DNA from: Dyadobacter sp. 3J3
GTDB lineage: Bacteria > Bacteroidota > Bacteroidia > Cytophagales > Spirosomataceae
NCBI RefSeq assembly: GCF_009801115.1
Contig: NZ_VTOL01000004.1
Location: 372,001 to 436,000, forward strand
Direction: 5' to 3'
Length of the DNA stretch: 64,000 nt
Below are positions 55,877-64,000 of this stretch, in pieces. The position numbers and the translations under genes are program-made. The notes under the pieces are model-generated. The model searched no databases. It saw only the letters and a list, made by a program, of their open reading frames with translations, and was not told the origin of the DNA. Position 1 is the first letter of the stretch. Every line of letters starts with the position of its first letter.

Positions 55877-58381
55877 TCATTTCAACTTCGCTTCCAGCAC
55901 CTTCATATAATATCCCCCAACAACCGAACGTGCCCGGAAACCTACCGATTTTCCATCAGTAGTTTCATGCCAGTCAGAAAGAGGAATTCTATCCGTAGTT
56001 TCTGTTACGTATTTGTAAACTGGTTTAATCAAAGCTTCGAAATCTTTTTGGTTATCAGCTAACGTTGCTGTCCACAAAATCCAGTCCGATTTTGTGTAAG
56101 TTTTACGGCTGTCCAACGGTAGACCGAAAGCCAGTTGTTTTGTCAGATAAAAGTTAATTTCCTTTTTCGCCACCTCTTTTGGAAACACATTCAAGCCAAG
56201 AAGTTTATCCCAAACCAGATTATATTTCTGGCTCCATGTATTTTTTTTGTCAAAAGTCAAGGCGTAATGATTTCCGTCCGCAGCCATTTCCATCCATTTT
56301 TTTGCATACTCTTTAACCAAAGCATTCACTTCGTCTGCTTCTTTTTTCTGACCTAATTGTTCAGCCATTTTCGCATAGCTGGCTAAGCCCATAATTGCTT
56401 TGATAGATAAGTTAGTATTGTGCGCTAAATGGCCGGCAAAGTCATCCGTACAGAGCTGATTTGCGGGATCGAAACCTTCTTTCTTCAAATAATTTGCCCA
56501 GACTGTTAAGGTTTCCCAGTGTTTCTTCGCGAATTCTAAATTCTTTTCAGCCTTACTAATCGCATAAGTCAAAATCAGCATATTACCTGATTCTTCTACC
56601 GGCATATCTTCATCATAAGTCTGTCCGTTTGCTAGCGGATATGTTCCTACATCATGCGCCGCAAATGGTTTTTTCCATTTCCCACTTTCAGAATAATAGA
56701 AAATCGGTTCCATCATTCCTTTTAATAAGGTCGGATTGTAGGTTAAAAATAGGGGTGCCGAAGGATAGGTAATATCCACAGTTCCGATTGATCCGTTACT
56801 GAAATTTTCTTTTGATAAGAATAGCGGAACTCCACCCGGTCCGGCAACCAATTTGTGCGCAGCAATGGCCTGACGATATGCAGCAGTACAAAGTTCTGCA
56901 TAGATTTTTCCACCTGCTTTTAAAGCGTCATCATAAATTTTTATATCAACTGCTTTACATGCAATCATAATCTGATTGAAATTTGTTTCAGCTTCTTTCA
57001 ATTCTCCCTGAATGGTTTTGTCGCCACTTTTATTCCACCATGGAAGAAGATTTTTTTCAAAATACTGAACAGAAAATTCGTCATCATATCCTAGTAAAAC
57101 ATGATTAGAAGCGCCTTTGCTATCCACTTTTCCGATATTGGAAATGGTGCCCATCGCTCTTGTTTCACCGGTGCCGATTACCATCGTATTGATCGGATCA
57201 AGCGTACCTTTTTGAGAAAAACTTTTGATAAGGCCAGCTGGTGTTCCAAAAGCAGAACTTGAAACCGTTTTTTCAGAAGCGGCCAAATAGGCATATCCCC
57301 AGTCAATTCGTACGTCATCACCTTTGCGTTGCAAAACTTTTTGATCCAGACTTCCAATAGCAAGCGTAAGCAATCCTCCATCTTTTCCGGCTCTTTCTGT
57401 TACTTCCTGATTTCCTTCATTAACAGCCAATAATCCGGAAACAGATGTAAATACCTGAACATCATGTACTTTTCCATCTTTCGATTTGACATCATAAACA
57501 ATGTAATTCACTGGTCTGGATAGTAATGCAAGATCATCCATTAGTAACGGAGCGACAAAACTTGCCGTGATCTGCACCGGTCCGGCGTCAAAGGAATAAA
57601 TGCTTTGCGTTGCTTTCATGATCAGACTGGTTTGTTTTGCAGTCCTAATCACATCTGTCCCTTTTGGTGCAATTTCGTCTGTCAAACCTATATCAATATA
57701 TCCCGGACCTGCTCCGTTTTTACAGTAAGCAGCCAGGATATTTTTCCCTTTTTTTAATGATTTTCTGGCGGCTTCACTAATCTTTTTTGTTTCATAACCA
57801 CCCGTAAAACAATTAGAACATTCATAGGCTGAGACACCATTTATGAAAACGGATACGTCATCGTCATGAAAAATATTCAAACCGATTTTCTCAAAACTGA
57901 TATTGTCCAAAGTGAATTCACGGCGATACCATATCTCTTTTGGAAAGATGGTTCCGGTTTTCAGCATGTTGTCATTCCGGTCTTTTGTGCCAAAAGGTGC
58001 TTTTCCGGTTTCCCACCCAGTGGCTTTAAAATTTTCTTTATTCCAGTCAGCAGCTGGTTTTTCAGTTGTATAAACAGCTTGATATTCTTCAACTTTCGCC
58101 GTACCAATTACTGTTTTTAAAATGGGTACAGCAGCGCCCATGAAACGATATGTTTTTCCGTCAACACGAATTAATCCGTCTAGTGGATTTGGTTTTCCCG
58201 TCCAGTGTTTAGTAGGTGAGCCGTTAAGTTCATTCCCAAATGACCATACACTGGTATATGGATCGATTGTAATCAGCGGAACAGCGGGTGGTCGGAAGTT
58301 CTGTGCGACACAGATATTAAATCCGCACAGCAAGACAGCAAAAAAGCAGCTCTTTGTCATTTGATGAAAAATTGTTTTCAC
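55877..58381 (-). CDS. Secreted glutaminase-family (DUF4965/DUF5127/DUF1793) protein
   Basis: 834 residues. Signal peptide (about 1-26, ending CVAQN), then FRPPAVPLITIDPYTSVWSF, the family opening. An inserted beta-sandwich domain occupies roughly residues 110-250 (AADWNKENFKATGWETGKAP, GLNIFHDDDVSVFINGVSAY, IDIGLTDEIAPKGTDV), similar to galactose-binding-like modules. The alpha/alpha-barrel part (AYRQAIAAHKLVAGPGGVPL, VGTYPLANGQTYDEDMPVEE, CTDDFAGHLAHNTNLSIKAI) fits the six-hairpin glutaminase domain. The family name comes from fungal glutaminase A; actual substrate may be a sugar or amide. Confidence 0.9.
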   Translation of the reverse strand: MKTIFHQMTKSCFFAVLLCGFNICVAQNFRPPAVPLITIDPYTSVWSFGNELNGSPTKHWTGKPNPLDGLIRVDGKTYRFMGAAVPILKTVIGTAKVEEYQAVYTTEKPAADWNKENFKATGWETGKAPFGTKDRNDNMLKTGTIFPKEIWYRREFTLDNISFEKIGLNIFHDDDVSVFINGVSAYECSNCFTGGYETKKISEAARKSLKKGKNILAAYCKNGAGPGYIDIGLTDEIAPKGTDVIRTAKQTSLIMKATQSIYSFDAGPVQITASFVAPLLMDDLALLSRPVNYIVYDVKSKDGKVHDVQVFTSVSGLLAVNEGNQEVTERAGKDGGLLTLAIGSLDQKVLQRKGDDVRIDWGYAYLAASEKTVSSSAFGTPAGLIKSFSQKGTLDPINTMVIGTGETRAMGTISNIGKVDSKGASNHVLLGYDDEFSVQYFEKNLLPWWNKSGDKTIQGELKEAETNFNQIMIACKAVDIKIYDDALKAGGKIYAELCTAAYRQAIAAHKLVAGPGGVPLFLSKENFSNGSIGTVDITYPSAPLFLTYNPTLLKGMMEPIFYYSESGKWKKPFAAHDVGTYPLANGQTYDEDMPVEESGNMLILTYAISKAEKNLEFAKKHWETLTVWANYLKKEGFDPANQLCTDDFAGHLAHNTNLSIKAIMGLASYAKMAEQLGQKKEADEVNALVKEYAKKWMEMAADGNHYALTFDKKNTWSQKYNLVWDKLLGLNVFPKEVAKKEINFYLTKQLAFGLPLDSRKTYTKSDWILWTATLADNQKDFEALIKPVYKYVTETTDRIPLSDWHETTDGKSVGFRARSVVGGYYMKVLEAKLK

Positions 58382-58484
58382 AGATTCTAGGTAATTTTTT
58401 GTGGTGTTAGGAAGTAGGAAAAACGTTTTAGCGAAAGACGAAGTTCTGTAAAATATGCTGATTTATTTGTGGTTTTTAAATAAA

Positions 58485-58516
58485 AATGGCTCCACTGTTT
58501 AAACAATGAAGCCATT
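58485..58516 (-). terminator. Terminator of dsbD
   Basis: On the minus strand AATGGCTTCATTGTTT pairs with AAACAGTGGAGCCATT (16 bp, two U-G wobbles, which would be C-A mismatches on the plus strand) and is followed by TTTTA. It lies 20 bp after the dsbD stop. Confidence 0.7.
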
Positions 58517-58536
58517 CCTGAAATTTTATTTAAACT

Positions 58537-60621
58537 CTATTTCTTAAAAGCAGCTTTTGCACTTTCCAGAAAGGCTACAAAATGAGCCGGATTTAGATCG
58601 TAATTTTTGGGAGCAACCAAAAGGTCTCCATTCTGATCGACGATGCAGTAATGTGGCTGCGCATTATTATTATATTTAACAATTTGCAAATCAGCATTTT
58701 GTGCTCCGATCGTTTTCTTTACTTTATTGTCATATTTTGAAGTGTACCAGTCGGCTTCCGGTAGTTCCGTTTTATCATCTACATAAAGTGCAGCAATGAC
58801 AAAATCATTCTGAAGGCGTTTCAAAACTTCCGGATCCGGCCAAACCCTGGCCTCCATTTCCCGGCAGTTTACACAACCGTGTCCTGTGAAATCAATAAAA
58901 ACTGGTTTGTTTACTTTTTTGGCATAAGCCTGCGCTTCTTTGATATCAAAAAAACCATCCAGATCATGAGGTAAATGGAAAAGATCCGCATACTTTTTAG
59001 TTTCGCCCGAAGAGGCTGCCGGAGCAATTCCGCTAGCTCTTTTACTAAGATCAAAATCAATGGTTGATTGCGGGGGCAAATAACCTGCCAATGCTTTCAA
59101 GGGCGCGCCCCACATGCCTGGAAGCATATAAACCACAAAAGTGAAAGTGATAATAGAAAACAAGATCCGGGGAACGCTCACGCGCTCAATTGGAGAATCA
59201 TGTGGGGTAAGTATCTTTCCCAAAAGATAGAATCCAAGCATGGAGAAAATTACGATCCAGAACGCCAGGTAAACTTCACGATCCAGTAAATGCCAGTGAT
59301 AAACCTGATCTGCAATACTTAGAAACTTCAATGCTAAGGCCAGTTCCAAGAAACCGAGCACTACTTTTACCGTATTCAACCAGCCGCCAGATTTTGGCAA
59401 AGATTTTAGCCATTGGGGAAATAAGGCGAATAAGGTAAATGGAATAGCGAAAGCGGAAGAAAAAGCCGCCATACCCACAATCGGCTTGACAACTGCACCG
59501 CCCGCAGATGCTACCAGCAAACTTCCCACGATTGGCCCTGTGCAGGAAAACGAAACAAGGACCAATGTAAAAGCCATAAAGAATATCCCGGCATATCCGC
59601 CCTGATCCGATTTAGCGTCCATTTTATTTACAAAAGCGCTTGGCAAAACGATTTCAAAAAGTCCCAGGAATGATAATCCAAAGACGAAGAAAATGGCAAA
59701 GAAAAGTACATTTGGAATCCAGTGCGTACTTAAAAAGTTTGCAAAAGCAGGTCCGTTCAATCGTGAAACGACTGTTCCGATAAGCGTATAAATCAATACG
59801 ATTGATATACCATATAATAGCGCTTTTACTTTTCCATTCGTTTGATTGGTGAAATAACTGACCGTCATTGGAATAATTGGAAAAACGCAAGGCGTCAGCA
59901 AAGCGACCAATCCCGATAAAAAAGCAGCCAATGCAAATGCCCATAATGATTTATCTGCACCGGTATCTTCGGCAGTTAAATCTATTTTCGGAGTTTCAGA
60001 TTTTGCTTTGAAAGCAGTTGCAGAATCTCCGGCCGATAAGGAAATATTAGCTGTTTCCTGAGAAGTAGTATCCGTTATTTCCGTAGCTGCGGTTGTTTTT
60101 TCTTCTGCCGGTGTTGTTCCAACAGATTCAGTGGAAGCTCCTGCTACAACTTTTAAACCTTTAAATTCAAAATCATCACTTCCCGGGACACAGGTTCCTG
60201 AAGTATGGCTGCAAGTCTGGTATTCTGAACTTCCCTTAATAACCGGGTTGTCCGTTAATATTTTTATAGTTTGTTTGAAAACGGCTTTCCCATCAAAAAA
60301 CTTGACATTTCCGCCCCAGATTTCCTCATATTTTGTTTTCGGATTCTGCGGTTTCAATTTTCCAACCAACGAAAATGATTTATTTGGTGTAAGCTTAAAT
60401 GTTGTAAGCATCGGACCCAGTTCCGGATCGAAATCTGAGGAATAGATATACCAGTCTTTATCGAGCACAGCGGTAAAAATGAGATCTATCGTTTCACCTG
60501 CTTTGGCTTCATTTTTTGAGAAAGTATAAGTCCATTGCGCATGCTTCTGAATCTGGGCAATGGCATTGGTTTTTGCAAAAAATGCACAAACAATAATGAA
60601 TAGAAAAATACTTCGTTTCAT
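58537..60621 (-). CDS. dsbD: Thiol:disulfide interchange protein DsbD-type (protein-disulfide reductase)
   Basis: 694 residues. Signal peptide, then a periplasmic DsbD-alpha-like beta domain (HAQWTYTFSKNEAKAGETID to about residue 150, with paired Cys in YQTCSHTSGTCVPGS), a Thr/Ala/Ser linker, eight or so membrane helices starting about residue 228 (WAFALAAFLSGLVALLTPCV with the membrane Cys, and SFSCTGPIVGS for the second), and a C-terminal thioredoxin-like domain with CVNC in FTGHGCVNCREMEARVW (about 583-586). It moves reducing equivalents from cytoplasmic thioredoxin across the inner membrane. Isolated gene. Confidence 0.95.
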   Translation of the reverse strand: MKRSIFLFIIVCAFFAKTNAIAQIQKHAQWTYTFSKNEAKAGETIDLIFTAVLDKDWYIYSSDFDPELGPMLTTFKLTPNKSFSLVGKLKPQNPKTKYEEIWGGNVKFFDGKAVFKQTIKILTDNPVIKGSSEYQTCSHTSGTCVPGSDDFEFKGLKVVAGASTESVGTTPAEEKTTAATEITDTTSQETANISLSAGDSATAFKAKSETPKIDLTAEDTGADKSLWAFALAAFLSGLVALLTPCVFPIIPMTVSYFTNQTNGKVKALLYGISIVLIYTLIGTVVSRLNGPAFANFLSTHWIPNVLFFAIFFVFGLSFLGLFEIVLPSAFVNKMDAKSDQGGYAGIFFMAFTLVLVSFSCTGPIVGSLLVASAGGAVVKPIVGMAAFSSAFAIPFTLFALFPQWLKSLPKSGGWLNTVKVVLGFLELALALKFLSIADQVYHWHLLDREVYLAFWIVIFSMLGFYLLGKILTPHDSPIERVSVPRILFSIITFTFVVYMLPGMWGAPLKALAGYLPPQSTIDFDLSKRASGIAPAASSGETKKYADLFHLPHDLDGFFDIKEAQAYAKKVNKPVFIDFTGHGCVNCREMEARVWPDPEVLKRLQNDFVIAALYVDDKTELPEADWYTSKYDNKVKKTIGAQNADLQIVKYNNNAQPHYCIVDQNGDLLVAPKNYDLNPAHFVAFLESAKAAFKK

Positions 60622-60876
60622 TGGATATTTTGATAGTAGGAGCTGAATTAGGTAATTCAGGTTTCTAATTTATAAGATTGAAGGCAGTAATCGTCGCTGC
60701 CTGATTTAATACTCAACGTAATTTTTCTAAAAAAATTCATCATGTAAAATAACATAAATTCTATTGTTTAATATATAAGATCGGATGTACAAATTTAAGC
60801 GGTTAGCTTTCGTGAATCGATGTAAGTGAAGTTTGAGGCAAAATTTATTTTATTAAAACCTCGCAGCACAATTAAA

Positions 60877-60904
60877 TTGCTATTGATGATTTCTTCTAAC
60901 TTTG
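60877..60904 (+). promoter_or_regulatory. Bacteroidota-type promoter for argB
   Basis: TAACTTTG at 60897-60904 matches TAnnTTTG; a TTG lies at 60877-60879, 17 nt upstream. The argB start codon is 34 bp downstream of the -7 element. The rest of the 317-bp gap (60622-60938) shows nothing else I recognise. Confidence 0.5.
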
Positions 60905-60938
60905 CAGACTTTAAAAAGGAACATTAACTGTAATTTCA

Positions 60939-61727
60939 ATGTCTGAATCTCTTTACATAATAAAAATCGGTGGTAATGTAATTGATAATCCAGAAGCTTC
61001 TGCCCGGTTTTTAGATACCTTCTCCAAGCTGCCGGGAATGAAAATTCTCGTACACGGAGGAGGAAAAGTAGCAACACAAATTGCTGCGAAACTTCAGATA
61101 GAAACTCAAATGGTTGATGGTCGCCGTATCACCGACAAGCCGATGCTGGATGTGGTAACGATGGTATATGGTGGACTGGTAAACAAAAACCTCGTTGCAA
61201 CTTTGCAGTCATTAAAATGTAACGCAATTGGGCTTACCGGTGCGGATGGTGGAATTATCAGATCAGTGAAACGTCCTGTAAAAACGATTGATTATGGTTT
61301 TGTAGGGGATATAGAAGAAGTTAATGATAGCCAGATTGCAGCTATATTAAATAGTAATCTCATTCCGGTCATTGCACCGTTAACGTATAGTAATGAGGGG
61401 TCGCTTTTAAACACCAATGCAGATACCATGGCTTCGGCCGTAGCGGTAGCCATGGCAGATAGTTTCGATGTAAAACTGATCTACTGTTTTGAGAAAAAGG
61501 GGGTTTTATCTGACCCGGATAATGATGAATCTGTGATATCTTCCTTAACACCTGTGACTTACGCTGAATATAAAGCGTCTGGCGTGATTAACAAGGGAAT
61601 GATCCCAAAACTGGATAATGCTTTTTCTGCTTTGGAAAAAGGAGTGACCAGCGTGATTATTTGCCATGCGGATGATTTAGGAAAAGCGGTTTTTGGAGCA
61701 GCTGGCACCCTGATTTATAATTTCTGA
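60939..61727 (+). CDS. argB: Acetylglutamate kinase (or N-succinylglutamate kinase)
   Basis: 262 residues. Start MSESLYIIKIGGNVIDNPEA; phosphate/ATP loops ILVHGGGKVATQIAAKL and VYGGLVNKNLVATLQ, substrate region GLTGADGGIIRSVKR, and the amino-acid-kinase motif NTNADTMASAVAVAMAD, then GMIPKLDNAFSALEKGVTSV near the C-terminus. Phosphorylates N-acetyl-L-glutamate in arginine synthesis; many Bacteroidota use the succinylated intermediate, which sequence alone does not settle. Solitary: no other arg genes are visible within the window. Confidence 0.95.
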   Translation: MSESLYIIKIGGNVIDNPEASARFLDTFSKLPGMKILVHGGGKVATQIAAKLQIETQMVDGRRITDKPMLDVVTMVYGGLVNKNLVATLQSLKCNAIGLTGADGGIIRSVKRPVKTIDYGFVGDIEEVNDSQIAAILNSNLIPVIAPLTYSNEGSLLNTNADTMASAVAVAMADSFDVKLIYCFEKKGVLSDPDNDESVISSLTPVTYAEYKASGVINKGMIPKLDNAFSALEKGVTSVIICHADDLGKAVFGAAGTLIYNF

Positions 61728-61768
61728 AAAATATTAGTTACAATTATTATATAGAAATTATTCTAAAC

Positions 61769-61818
61769 GCATTAAATAAATTCTGTGAATTCTAAAACCA
61801 GCAGAATTTATTTAATGC
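61769..61818 (+). terminator. Long AT-rich perfect hairpin after argB
   Basis: GCATTAAATAAATTCTG (61769-61785) and CAGAATTTATTTAATGC (61802-61818) are perfect 17-bp inverted copies with a 16-nt loop, followed by TTTGTATT. It lies 41 bp beyond argB and separates it from the SusC leader. The remaining part of the 426-bp gap (61728-62153) is very AT-rich and contains the SusC promoter. Confidence 0.6.
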
Positions 61819-62060
61819 TTTGTATTATGTGGAAAATTTGGTCTGTTTCTATAACAGACTTTGCTTGGAATATTATATTTCTTAGTACTCAATTGGGATA
61901 TTAATTGAATTGTTCCTGTTAAAATTATAACGTAACGTATACGATCCTGTATACTAACTACAATCTCTTGTTTTTTTAAACAAAAGATTATTCTTCATTA
62001 CTACAACTTCGAGATATATATTAAAAACATTTTTCATAAACATATTTTTTTTTAAATGCT

Positions 62061-62093
62061 TTTGATATTTATTAAAATATTTTATTAAGTTTG
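62061..62093 (+). promoter_or_regulatory. Bacteroidota-type promoter for the SusC-family gene
   Basis: TTTG at 62061-62064 and TAAGTTTG at 62086-62093 match the -33 and TAnnTTTG -7 elements, 21 nt apart, 60 bp upstream of the start codon. Confidence 0.55.
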
Positions 62094-62153
62094 TGCTGCA
62101 TTATTTTTTTATTAAGAATTCTTGCTGTTCACCAAAAAACCTATTTACTCTCT

Positions 62154-64000
62154 ATGGGAAAAAATTTACTTAAGCTTATTGTCATGATTATGGTGATGAG
62201 CGCTCCTGTTTTCGCTCAGACGATCACAGGAAAAATTTCCAGTGCACCTGACGGGCAATTGCTGCCAGGCGTTTCTGTACTTGTAAAAGGTACCACTTCA
62301 GGTACTACCTCAGATGCCAGCGGGGCATTTAGTATCACGGCAACAGAAAAGAATACACTTGTTTTTTCTTTCATTGGTTATAAAACCCGTGAAGTTGTTG
62401 TAGGAAATCAATCTGTCGTAGATGTTGCTTTGGAAGAAGATGCGTCGCAATTAAATGAAGTTGTTGTAACTGCACTTGGTATTCCTAAAGCAGAACGTGC
62501 ATTGGGTTACGCTACGTCAACGATCAACAACGAATCTCTTGTGAAAACGGCATCTCCAAATTTTGCAACTGCATTGTACGGAAAGGCACCAGGTGTTACG
62601 ATCAATGCTACTCCGGGTGGAGCAACCAGTGGTGTAAGTGTGAGTATTCGTGGTTTCAGTTCTATTTCAGGAAATACACAGCCTTTGCTTGTATTGGATG
62701 GTGTGCCAATTCGTAACGGAGAATCAAGAAATACAGATTTCTGGGGTGATCAACGTATTCGTGGTAATGGTCTTTTGGACTTGAACCCGGCGGATATCGA
62801 AACTATTACTGTTTTGAAAGGTGCATCCGCAGCGGCTTTGTACGGTTCTGAAGCAGTGAATGGCGTATTGTTGGTAACAACAAAAAGCGGAAAAGGCAAA
62901 AAAGGATTTGGAGTGGATTTCAGCGCAAGTTACAACGTTGATAAAATCGCATACCTTCCAAGATACCAGAACGTAAGAGGTCCGGGATATCCATTGAATT
63001 ATAATAATGGTGGGCAGGATGCAGCCGGATTTATTTATTATGATACGGATGGAGACGGTACTAAAGAAACAAGAGGTTTGCTTAATGCAACGGTTAACTT
63101 TGGACCTAAATTTGATGGTCAGCCAGTTATGGCATTTGATGGTGTGGTCAGACCTTATTCTCCATCAAACAACAGCTATGCAAACTTGTTCCAGAATGCA
63201 AGCAGCTCAAATATTAACCTTGCAGTTTCAAAAGTGACTGACAATGCGAATGTTCGTTTTTCTTTCACACGTCAGGATAACGGAATGATCAGTTACGATT
63301 CGAAAAACAGCAAAAACATTGCTAACCTTAATTCGAGCTTTAAGACAGGTAAAAAATTAAAGACTGACATTACAGTAAACTTTGTAAATCAGCATACGCA
63401 CAACAGACCTTTCAAAGTAGATCGTATGATCAACAACTTTACAGGTATGATGAACCGTTTTGAGTCTGCTGACTGGTACTTCAACAAATATCAGACAAGC
63501 CAGGGATATAAATATGTTACGGCCGCTTCTGGTAACCCAAGTTTGACGCCAAATGAAAATATCAAATACAACGGTTTCAAAAGTGATATTGCTGATTATG
63601 TATGGAGCACGAGAAAAAATACATACGACGAATATAGCAACCGTATTATTGCAAGTTTGACCCAACACTGGGACATTACTCCGGAACTAAATTTAAGAGG
63701 TAGAATTGCAACTGATTTTACGTCTGAAAGAACAGAAGACAGACAAGCAACTGAAAAACCACTGGCATTTGGTTATTCCGGAGCATTTGGAATGAACAAC
63801 AACCTTTATAACAATGTCTTTGGTGAAGCTTTGCTTACCTACAAAAAGAAGTTGAACGAGGATATTACAGTTAATGTCATGGCCGGGTACAATGCGCGTA
63901 AAGAACTTACCACATTGGAAGGTCTGAGCACAAACGGAGGTTTGAGCACCGAAAATTTCTTTGACCTTTCGGCCGGCGTAAACAACCTGAACGGTTCTAA
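62154..64000 (+). CDS. SusC/RagA-family TonB-linked outer-membrane receptor, 3' partial
   Basis: 615 codons are visible from the ATG at 62154 to the window edge without a stop. Signal peptide (LIVMIMVMSAPVFAQ), a carboxypeptidase-regulatory-like N-terminal domain (ITGKISSAPDGQLLPGVSVL, LVFSFIGYKTREVVVG), a TonB-box-like LNEVVVTALGIPKAERALGY, and the plug domain (ALYGKAPGVTINATPGGATS, VSIRGFSSISGNTQPLLVLD, ITVLKGASAAALYGSEAVNG), then barrel strands. It is expected to import a glycan or similar large substrate with a SusD partner; none is visible before the edge. No FecR or sigma gene adjoins it. Confidence 0.95.
   Translation, partial: MGKNLLKLIVMIMVMSAPVFAQTITGKISSAPDGQLLPGVSVLVKGTTSGTTSDASGAFSITATEKNTLVFSFIGYKTREVVVGNQSVVDVALEEDASQLNEVVVTALGIPKAERALGYATSTINNESLVKTASPNFATALYGKAPGVTINATPGGATSGVSVSIRGFSSISGNTQPLLVLDGVPIRNGESRNTDFWGDQRIRGNGLLDLNPADIETITVLKGASAAALYGSEAVNGVLLVTTKSGKGKKGFGVDFSASYNVDKIAYLPRYQNVRGPGYPLNYNNGGQDAAGFIYYDTDGDGTKETRGLLNATVNFGPKFDGQPVMAFDGVVRPYSPSNNSYANLFQNASSSNINLAVSKVTDNANVRFSFTRQDNGMISYDSKNSKNIANLNSSFKTGKKLKTDITVNFVNQHTHNRPFKVDRMINNFTGMMNRFESADWYFNKYQTSQGYKYVTAASGNPSLTPNENIKYNGFKSDIADYVWSTRKNTYDEYSNRIIASLTQHWDITPELNLRGRIATDFTSERTEDRQATEKPLAFGYSGAFGMNNNLYNNVFGEALLTYKKKLNEDITVNVMAGYNARKELTTLEGLSTNGGLSTENFFDLSAGVNNLNGS

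Overview
The window reads as a chromosomal segment from a Bacteroidota bacterium of the order Cytophagales, most like Dyadobacter or a close relative (genus level is inference). Pointers are a SusC/RagA-type TonB receptor, TAnnTTTG-type promoter elements, absence of obvious Shine-Dalgarno sites, families typical of the phylum (DUF5777 barrel, DUF6702, a Bacteroidetes-type ECF sigma factor, M61 and DUF4965 proteins) and moderately AT-rich DNA. Genes open at both edges (DUF349 protein on the left, SusC on the right) are partial. I found no rRNA, tRNA, CRISPR array or recognisable IS transposase.

Layout. 1-8 kb: DUF349 protein, a LacI-type regulator, an orphan ECF sigma factor, then a hexuronate catabolic cluster (uxuA, uxaC, kdgK, KDPG aldolase) converting glucuronate-type acids through mannonate, KDG and KDPG to pyruvate and glyceraldehyde-3-phosphate; uxaB lies separately at 13.5-15 kb, and no uxuB or uxaA is in view. 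8-13.5 kb: a Uma2-type nuclease, a PIF1-like helicase, an esterase-like hydrolase, a decayed DUF3784/PH-type gene and a small DNA-binding protein. 15-23.5 kb (minus strand): lon, DUF6702, rseP, and a membrane-associated MutS-like ATPase coupled to an ABC exporter. 23.66-25.32 kb: five tandem copies of a ~317-bp noncoding unit, each carrying four small palindromes. 25.3-26 kb: a HepT/MntA-type (type VII) toxin-antitoxin pair. 26.2-30.5 kb: an ECF sigma factor overlapping a gene for a protein that appears to join a cytoplasmic tail, one inner-membrane helix, a long linker and an outer-membrane-type barrel domain; then a Rieske/DUF5777/YceI cassette. 30.5-40.6 kb: a secreted GH2 beta-galactosidase with a histone-like Lys/Arg/Ser tail, coaX, a gamma-glutamylcyclotransferase-like protein, a conserved unknown with an FG-GAP/PQQ-like secreted protein, a Tat-exported Gfo/Idh/MocA oxidoreductase and a Uma2 gene interrupted by one stop codon. 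40.7-46.3 kb (minus): the lipid/translation operon DUF177-rpmF-plsX-fabH-efp-accB-accC. 46.4-61.7 kb: acetyltransferase, small OMP, M61 and M48 peptidases, PHP protein, TIGR01777 epimerase, PlsC-like acyltransferase, an Rpn-type nuclease with a duplicated tail remnant, a glutaminase-family protein, dsbD and argB. 62.1 kb to the end: SusC-type receptor.

The most unusual items are the tandem palindrome array (with related hairpins at 49.5 kb), the sigma/membrane-bridging-barrel pair, the beta-galactosidase basic tail, the heptamer-periodic repeats at 3.1-3.3 and 49.4 kb, the perfect palindrome abutting the lon start codon, two broken genes (12.6 and 40.1 kb), and a terminator of the DUF349 gene buried in the antisense strand of the lacI-type gene. 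Several intrinsic terminators can be assigned a strand because their non-Watson-Crick pairs are G-U on only one strand.
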